From assembly GCA_023974075.1 (NCBI GenBank), contig JAMFTG010000271.1, positions 62,001 through 126,000 on the forward strand: a stretch of DNA of 64,000 bases, given 5' to 3'. The translations under genes were made by a program, and so were the position numbers. The stretch is from Chaenocephalus aceratus (taxonomy: Eukaryota; Chordata; Actinopteri; Perciformes; Channichthyidae). This document shows positions 58,411-64,000 of the stretch, piece by piece (the stretch's first letter is position 1; every line of letters starts with the position of its first letter). Under the pieces are notes generated by a model. The model worked only from the letters and a program-made list of their open reading frames with translations. It had not been told where the DNA came from and did no database searches.

Positions 58411-59170
58411 AATATAACATCATCTTAAATCCTTCCCTTATTGTCTCTGAATCTGTTCAGAACTAATTGTCTTGAGTTCTTGAACATCCAGCAGTGGTGT
58501 ACGTGCTGAAGTGAAGATACACATGTTAACTACAAATCCCTCAATACAAGACGAAATAGACATATATTCATATACTATACTGAACATTGCAAACATCTTT
58601 AGATCAGATGCATAATTTAAACAATCAACGTTCACCAATCACAGCTTATGTGGTATAAACATCCACATGTATTTGTTAAAACACTCGCAATGTCTATGTA
58701 CGGTAAGCATACAATAGGTTGTGCTGGTTAAGCTTGTAATACAAGGAGTAACACGTTTGTTTAGCTTGACTTGTGTGCTGTTGTATCAGCTGCATCGCTG
58801 CTATAATCATATTCACAATCCATAACACCTTAACTGTAGACTGCCATCAGGTATGGTGCTTGTGTAGGGAAAGCACTGCGGTGGAAAGGCAAATGCCTAG
58901 GGCTCATTTCAGAGCAACGTCTTTTATTACCAATTCATACCTGTCCATAAACCGTTGCAAAATGATTCCAAAGCATTGTTTTTTCAAAAGAAAGATGAAA
59001 CTATTCCCCTAACAAGACTGCAGACCTCTTAAACATTTCTTAATTATCTTTTTTTGGGGAACCTTGATGCTTAATTTGAGCAATTTAAAATAAGGAATCA
59101 AGGCCTTACCTCACCTCCGCTCAGACATGTTACCATACGCACACCTGAAACTAGGGCAACAAGAGGAGAC
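58411..59170. other. Non-coding stretch
   Basis: No supported feature. Confidence 0.4.
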
Positions 59171-59211
59171 GGCGCTGTTCCATTAAGGGAGAGTTCATTC
59201 AGCCAATCTTC

Positions 59212-59337
59212 TTTTCTTTTAAAGCTGCAGCAAAGTGGAACTCAATCCCAGTAAAGATTAGAGAACTAAACACCTGCAGTTTATTTAAATCTAACTTGAA
59301 AACATGGTTAGTGGAAAGTCAGATCTGTCAACACTGA
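59212..59337 (+). pseudogene. LINE ORF2 C-terminal fragment
   Basis: The frame reads FFSFKAAAKWNSIPVKIREL, then NTCSLFKSNLKTWLVESQ, ICQH and a stop. The WNSIP.KIRE...FK.NLK.WL pattern is the usual end of reverse-transcriptase ORFs of fish LINEs. About 42 residues remain; upstream sequence is lost or diverged. Confidence 0.65.
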
Positions 59338-59366
59338 CACAATCTGCACTTTACAACGCGCTGTGT

Positions 59367-59961
59367 TAGGGATGTCCCGATCACCTTTTTTTGCTCCCGA
59401 TCCGATTCCGATCATTTGATTTTGACAATCTGCCGATACCGATTTTTCCCGATCCGATCTTTATGCAATGCATTAAGAGAAAAAAAAGGTAACGGCTGGT
59501 CATCCAACGCGATGAATTCAGCTATCTTGCTGTTATTGTGTTGGCCTTTTCACTGTTCTGGGGCCGTTTCTCTTTCCTTTTGAAAGTCTCTGAAAGTGTC
59601 GGTTGCTTCAGTGCCGTTACCTGAGTGGCCGCTGTGTACTCGTCGTGTTGTTGTTGGTGTTTGTTTCTCAGGTGGCGTATTAGATTGGTCGTGTTGAACG
59701 TAGCTCTGTTCTTTCCACCACGCGGAACCTCTGCCTTGCAAACATTGCATCTGGCTGTTACACTGCCTTCGCTTTCAATTTAATAATACTTCCAAACTCC
59801 TGACATTTTCTCTGTCCCGACTCCCGAGTCACCAGCTGAACGTAGCCTCTCGTTAGCTTGCTGCTACTATGAGACACTGCGCCCACTCTGTTGCCAGCTT
59901 TGAGAGAAATTCCCGATCCCCGATTTTTTGAAAATCACGTGATCGGATCGGGACATCTCTA
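59367..59961 (-). mobile_element. hAT derivative, TAGGGATGTCCCGATC type, 595 bp
   Basis: Left end TAGGGATGTCCCGATCAC; right end on the complement TAGAGATGTCCCGATCCG. Flanks CGCTGTGT (59359-59366) and CTCTGTGT (59962-59969) are an 8-bp duplication with one change. GATCCGAT subterminal motifs occur at both ends. A BED-finger remnant lies inside. Confidence 0.92.
59490..59780 (-). pseudogene. hAT transposase N-terminus with BED finger
   Basis: A minus-strand frame without an ATG reads ESEGSVTARCNVCKAEVPRG, then KNRATFNTTNLIRHLRNKH, giving C-x2-C and H-x4-H of a BED zinc finger, followed by TALKQPTLSETFKRKEKRP and a stop near 59511. One base over, AEFIALDDQPL follows, the conserved block just upstream of the hAT catalytic core. 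The finger itself is unbroken; the rest of the transposase is deleted. The ORF at 59550-59750 is a different frame of the same DNA. Confidence 0.8.
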
Positions 59962-60232
59962 CTCTGTGTGCACATGTGCCTTGACCTGTTGCTATCTGTC
60001 TGCTTTGTGAATATCTATTTGTGCTTTTATCATAATATAATGTTGAATGTTGTTTTACTGATTGTATTTACCTGTTACTTGAAGTGCATTGTTGTTTTTA
60101 GGATGACTTTCAACATCTGTCCAGAGACTGCAGATGAAAAATAGCCTGTTGGCTAACTCTGGACCATTTACAGAAATGTCAATCAATGTGCACGGTCCCT
60201 GTCAAATAAATAAAATAAATAGTATCTTCAGT

Positions 60233-61057
60233 AATATAGAAGTTTCAGAGCCCAGGTCTGAATTGAAGCGAACGCCTCCAGGTAGTGACAAAGAGAGTTG
60301 CATATGTATGCCAAACCTGTTAAGTGTGAAAGCCAACCTCAGTCATGTTTAATGTTGTTGTTGCATATTGTGTCCACAGGGCAGTCCACTCCATGTTCAT
60401 ATCTGTGCATTAATATCCATCAGGGCTTTCTTCACTGTGACCGTGGATACTGGCTCTCACCGTCACCTACACATGACATTACTGCTCTGCATATAGACAC
60501 ATTATATTAACGCATAGTTTCAAATGCTGGTAATAGCATTGCCCACAGCAGTATGTTACACTCGTTGGACCAAAACGAGTCAACAACAATGATTATTATT
60601 ACCGGTTCAGAATAAAATAAATCAATGTTCTTTGTAAAACAACAACAGATAAACTACAGTAGTCACTTTCCTCCCCAAAGTCATCCATTTGAACTGAAAA
60701 ACAATATATTTTCTTCAGCACACATTACTTGTTCGGCTCTCTCCATCTGTGCCTTCTAGAAACGCTCATATTAAACAATTACAATAACAGCAGCACCCAC
60801 CCAAACTGCACACAGACACAAGCATCAAGTCACATCTGCTGCAAACAACATCAACATAGGTATTAGTCTTTAGTTGTCTCATATTTCCCATAAACCCCTG
60901 CTGCTGCTTCAATGAATGAGGACATTATCTCTTGTCCCCATCGTTTGTTTTGAAGAGCTTGGAGCATGAGAGCCACTCACAGCCCTAGAAAAATGATAAT
61001 ACACGTCGGGTGAGTAAGCCAATGTCAAGTTGAAAATGAGCAGGTAGTGAAACGGGG
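60233..61057. other. Non-coding stretch
   Basis: No supported gene or repeat. Confidence 0.4.
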
Positions 61058-61082
61058 GTGTGTGTGTGTGTGTGTGTGTGTG
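61058..61082. repeat. GT microsatellite
   Basis: About 12 GT units. Confidence 0.95.
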
Positions 61083-61114
61083 CGTGGTGTGGTGCGGCAA
61101 AGTGCTTCGTGTTT

Positions 61115-61810
61115 TGTACCAATAAGCACCACATCAGCTGAGAAAGGTTCTTGCTAATAGCGGAGTGATCTCACTACTGACTTCTCTCCATAGCTGGGAT
61201 TGCTTCAAGTTATTTCCTCAACAGAGGAGGTCGTGTTCTGCGTCTCATTTGGCACGATTTTATTTAATATGTATTTATTTGTGAGTGTTTTATATCCGTT
61301 TTTTTGCATGTAAACGCCGCCATTGAACTCTATTGTTGTACGTCAGGGGTGTCAAACTCAAGGCCCGGGGGCCAAATCCGGCCCGCGACTTCATTTGATG
61401 TGGCCCCGCAAGAGCTTGCAAAGAATATAATACGTTTATTATACGGTTACATGCCGATGTACAGAAGCAGGTTGCCCATAAACTACATGTCCCACAATGC
61501 ATCTCGTTTTGTGACATGCACACTGAAGAGACTTCTGCTTTCAGACGTAGTTAATTACTAAGTTATTATCCTATCCGATAATAATCCAATTCAGAGGCAA
61601 TAATGTAATATAACACATTATTTTATATATATATTATATATTTATATAGTTACGACCGGCCCTTTGAGTGCAACCTTTATGCCAATGTGGCCCGCGATGA
61701 AATTGAGTTTGACACCCCTGTTGTACGTGTTAAGCTAAGGGGCGGGACTTCTCTAAGCAGTTGACCAATCACAACCGAGCCGTATTGTGTGTATGGCTTT
61801 CAGAGGCAAC
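61115..61810 (-). mobile_element. MITE family B, tandem copy 1, carrying a hAT
   Basis: ACCAATAAGCACCACATCAG, TGCTAATAGCGGAGTGATC and TCTCCATAGCTGGGATTG recur about 690 bp downstream in copy 2. After the hAT, AAGCTAAGGGGCGGGACTTC and GTTGACCAATCACAAC continue the family in minus orientation. Confidence 0.75.
61344..61720. mobile_element. Non-autonomous hAT, CAGGGGTGTCAAACTC family, copy 3
   Basis: Termini CAGGGGTGTCAAACTCAAGG and GAGTTTGACACCCCTG; exact 8-bp duplication TTGTACGT (61336-61343, 61721-61728). It is 377 bp, a shorter version of the copies at 22393 and 40291, and sits within MITE B. Confidence 0.96.
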
Positions 61811-61822
61811 ATGCTTCCTGTG

Positions 61823-62285
61823 TTGGACCAATACGCACCACACCAGCTGAGAAAAGCTGTTGCTAATAGCGGAGTTATCACATTACTGAGTTCTCTCCAT
61901 AGCTGGGATTGTCTCGAGTTATTACCTCAACGGAGGAACTGATGATCTGGGTCTCAGTGTGTCTCTCAGCAGGAATACAGAACAAATAGTTGCATTATTT
62001 TATTTAATGTTTATGTTTTCCTTTGGTGTGTTGTATTGTTTGTGTGTGCATGTAATGGCCTCCATTGGACTCCTTTCTTTACTTCCATCACTCTGTAACA
62101 CTTGTGCTCCTATTGGCTAGTGCTCCGTACGTGATAGGCTAAGGGGCGGGACATCTCTAAGCGGTTGACCAATCACAACAGAGCCGCCCAGCTAACCAAT
62201 CAGAGCAGACTGGGCTCTGGTTTCAGAGGGTGAAAAGAGGTGCTGCAGCACAGGCAGTATGAGAACAATAACAACTTGTGGAAAT
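61823..62285 (-). mobile_element. MITE family B, tandem copy 2
   Basis: Repeats the blocks of copy 1 (TGCTAATAGCGGAGTTATC, TCTCCATAGCTGGGATTG) and continues through GCTAAGGGGCGGGACATC, CCAATCAGAGCAGACTGGGC and GGTGCTGCAGCACAGGCAG, the complement of the family B blocks at 9240-9500. Confidence 0.8.
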
Positions 62286-62805
62286 GAGTAGCACCTGAAT
62301 GCATCGTAAACCTGCAATCAACCGATTGAAATAACTGGTCAACATGTGAGCTTTAGTTCTTCGTAAAACATATGAAATCCTACATTTCCATGCCGCAGCT
62401 TAACTGTATTAATCTGTTGTATTCCTTCACGGCCCAACTTTTGAAAGTGTACTCTAATTAATGCATCATGGAGAAGTTGTTATTGATGTTATCTCGCAAA
62501 GTGGACCTTGGGATATAATCAAACTACGATGGGTCAACACTTTGCAAAGCTCCTTTTGAGCCACAGAATAAATGATGCAGCCATATTCATAGTAGAGGCG
62601 TACCGGCCCTGACGACTCTGAGCGACCTTTCAACATTTTAACTATTTTAAGTGCATGTTTCTTCTTTAGTGAAGCGTTTTTACAGGAACGTTTTTACTTA
62701 ACCCAGCGACACAACCATCTGTTTTGGAAATTAAACAATCCAGCACGAGTTTGCAAACAGACTTAAAACAGCTTGATTAAAATAAATGTTATTCTCAGCT
62801 TAAGG
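62286..62805. other. Non-coding stretch
   Basis: No feature recognised. Confidence 0.4.
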
Positions 62806-62810
62806 CAGGA

Positions 62811-63590
62811 ACATTACATTACATTACATTACATTGCATTTAGCTGACGCTTTTATCCAAAGCGACGTACAATAAGTACATTCGACCAGGAAGACACAAC
62901 CTTGAAGAAAACAGAATCATATAAGAACATCAGGTTTCATAGAGCCAATCATTTCAAGTGCTACTCAACTGGCTATAGGTAAACCAGTCCTTTATTAGTA
63001 TATAAGTGCTCTGTTAGCAGTTCTTTGTTAGTCATTCTATCGCTCTAAGTGGAGTCGAAAGAGATGAGTTTTCAGTCTGGAAGGTGTGTAAGCTTTCTGC
63101 CGTCCTGATGTCAATGGGAGCTCATTCCACCATCTTGGAGCCAGGATAGCAAACCCACGTGTTTCTGCTGATGGGAACTTGGGTCCCCTTCGCAGCGAGG
63201 GTGCAGCGAGTCGTTTGGTTGATGCAGAGCGGAGTGCACGCGCTGGGGTGTACGGTTTAACCATGTCCTGGATGTAGGAAGGGCCAGATCCATTCGCAGC
63301 ATGGTACGCAAGTACCAGTGTCTTGAAGTGGATTCTAGCAGTTACCGGAAGCCAGTGGAGGGAGCGGAGGAGCGGCGTGGGAACATTTAGGAAGGTTGAA
63401 GACCAGACGAGCCGCTGCATTCTGGATGAGCTGCAGAGGTCGGATGGCACATGCAGGTAGACCAGCCAGGAGGGAGTTGCAGTAGTCTAGGCGTGAGGTG
63501 ACGAGAGCCTGGACCAGAACCTGCGTCGCTTTCGGGGTCAGCTGGGGACGCATCCTCCTGATGGTGAACACTTGCACTTCTGGTCAAATA
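62811..63590 (-). mobile_element. 5'-truncated L2-type LINE with SINE-like tail
   Basis: The 3' end on the minus strand is TTTGGATAAAAGCGTCAGC followed by AATGTAATGTAATG repeats (62811-62835). Coding sequence follows at 63037-63577. The tail matches that of the SINE at 46243. Confidence 0.88.
63037..63577 (-). pseudogene. L2-type reverse transcriptase C-terminus, frameshifted
   Basis: The first frame reads PKATQVLVQALVTSRLDYCN, SLLAGLPACAIRPLQLIQN and AAARLVFNLPKCSHAAP. After a frameshift near 63390 the second frame reads PLLRSLHWLPVTARIHFKT, LVLAYHAANGSGPSYIQD, RALRSASTKRLAAPSLRRG and APRWWNELPLTSG, then TPSRLKTHLFRLHLER. Motifs SRLDYCN, LQLIQNAAAR, SLHWLPV and WWNELP are those of L2-clade ORF2 C-termini. 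The catalytic domain lies beyond the truncation. Confidence 0.93.
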
Positions 63591-64000
63591 ATCGTGTCGA
63601 GCCCTGCACGCTGCCAAATCCTGATTAAATGTTTCTGTTATTATGAAACAGCAGCCAAATGCTAACAGCCTTTCAAATGGTATTAATCTGTATAAAAAAC
63701 AAATGTCTTCAATTAAAATGACATTTATTCTTTGCTCTGATTAATGCAGACATTACTATGAACACCTTTTTGTAAGTCCACGGTGGAAACATCAAAGTGG
63801 CAGAATGAAGATTAAAGTCAGTCATACTTGAGTCACTGATGCCTCTACAAGTATTAACATTAATTCCATAACTTCCAAATGTGTACATTTCTTAAACTCA
63901 GAGTATATCAGGACATGTAGAGTCGTGTGTGAAGAAGAGTCACTGTTTTCGTTGCCAGTCACACTCTGCAGGCAAAGTGTCCATCATCAACAGCTCTCAC
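63591..64000. other. Non-coding stretch to window end
   Basis: No feature recognised. Confidence 0.4.

Larger units (their letters stand above)
59171..60232 (+). mobile_element. LINE 3' end interrupted by a hAT
   Basis: A LINE ORF C-terminus at 59212-59337 is followed by a 3' UTR that resumes after the hAT and continues with GACTGCAGATGAAAAATAGC, CTGGACCATTTACAGAAATG and GTGCACGGTCCCTGTC to an AAATAA tail. This UTR type recurs in fish LINEs; the clade is not assigned. Confidence 0.7.

Overview
The window looks like a gene-poor, repeat-dense stretch of a spiny-rayed teleost (percomorph-type) nuclear genome. The evidence is the repeat content: L2-type LINEs ending in ATT-type tails, a tRNA-derived SINE sharing its tail with a LINE, many short hAT derivatives with 8-bp target duplications, TTAA-flanked MITEs and long GATA, GA and CA microsatellites. 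There is no operon structure, no phage or plasmid gene, no CRISPR array and no intact multi-domain host gene. Repeat family and superfamily names rest on termini, target-site duplications (TSDs) and translated motifs read by eye, not on a database search.

Layout. 0-10 kb: an LTR-like repeat carrying another repeat, a 33-C homopolymer, two complete TTAA MITEs (family A), fragments of a second TTAA MITE (family B), and one AAGTAC-rich hAT-like element. 10-20 kb: a possible conserved non-coding block, a hAT, a 1.5-kb minisatellite of a 57-bp unit grown from the end of a family B MITE, a piggyBac-like element and a TA-flanked element. 20-27 kb: three short hATs, a 12-bp GC-rich minisatellite and LINE tails. 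27.8-31 kb: a three-layer nest, an L2 LINE interrupted by an LTR-like element that is itself interrupted by a 1,068-bp MITE; the L2 also carries a 54-bp perfect inverted duplication. 31-37.5 kb: mostly unique DNA, a hAT with a GA microsatellite, and the only candidate host exon, on the minus strand at 36979-37218 with a downstream AATAAA. 37.5-46 kb: the second AAGTAC hAT-like copy with about 27 units of a 37-bp minisatellite, a hAT, a PIF/Harbinger derivative with an intact 41-codon Myb/SANT-like ORF, and a LINE inserted in an L2 tail. 46-64 kb: a SINE, two hATs keeping BED-finger remnants, L2 relics, a hAT sitting in a dispersed repeat for which an empty-site relative also lies in the window, tandem family B copies, and a final L2 relic.

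Nothing here works together as a pathway. The coherent story is transposon history: insertion order can be read from nested TSDs, several DNA transposons have grown internal minisatellites, and internally deleted transposons tend to keep only the DNA-binding N-terminus. I found no convincing new biological system. The best leads are the 37-kb candidate exon with its duplicated coding segment, the MITE-derived 57-bp array, and the two AAGTAC elements that differ in repeat number.
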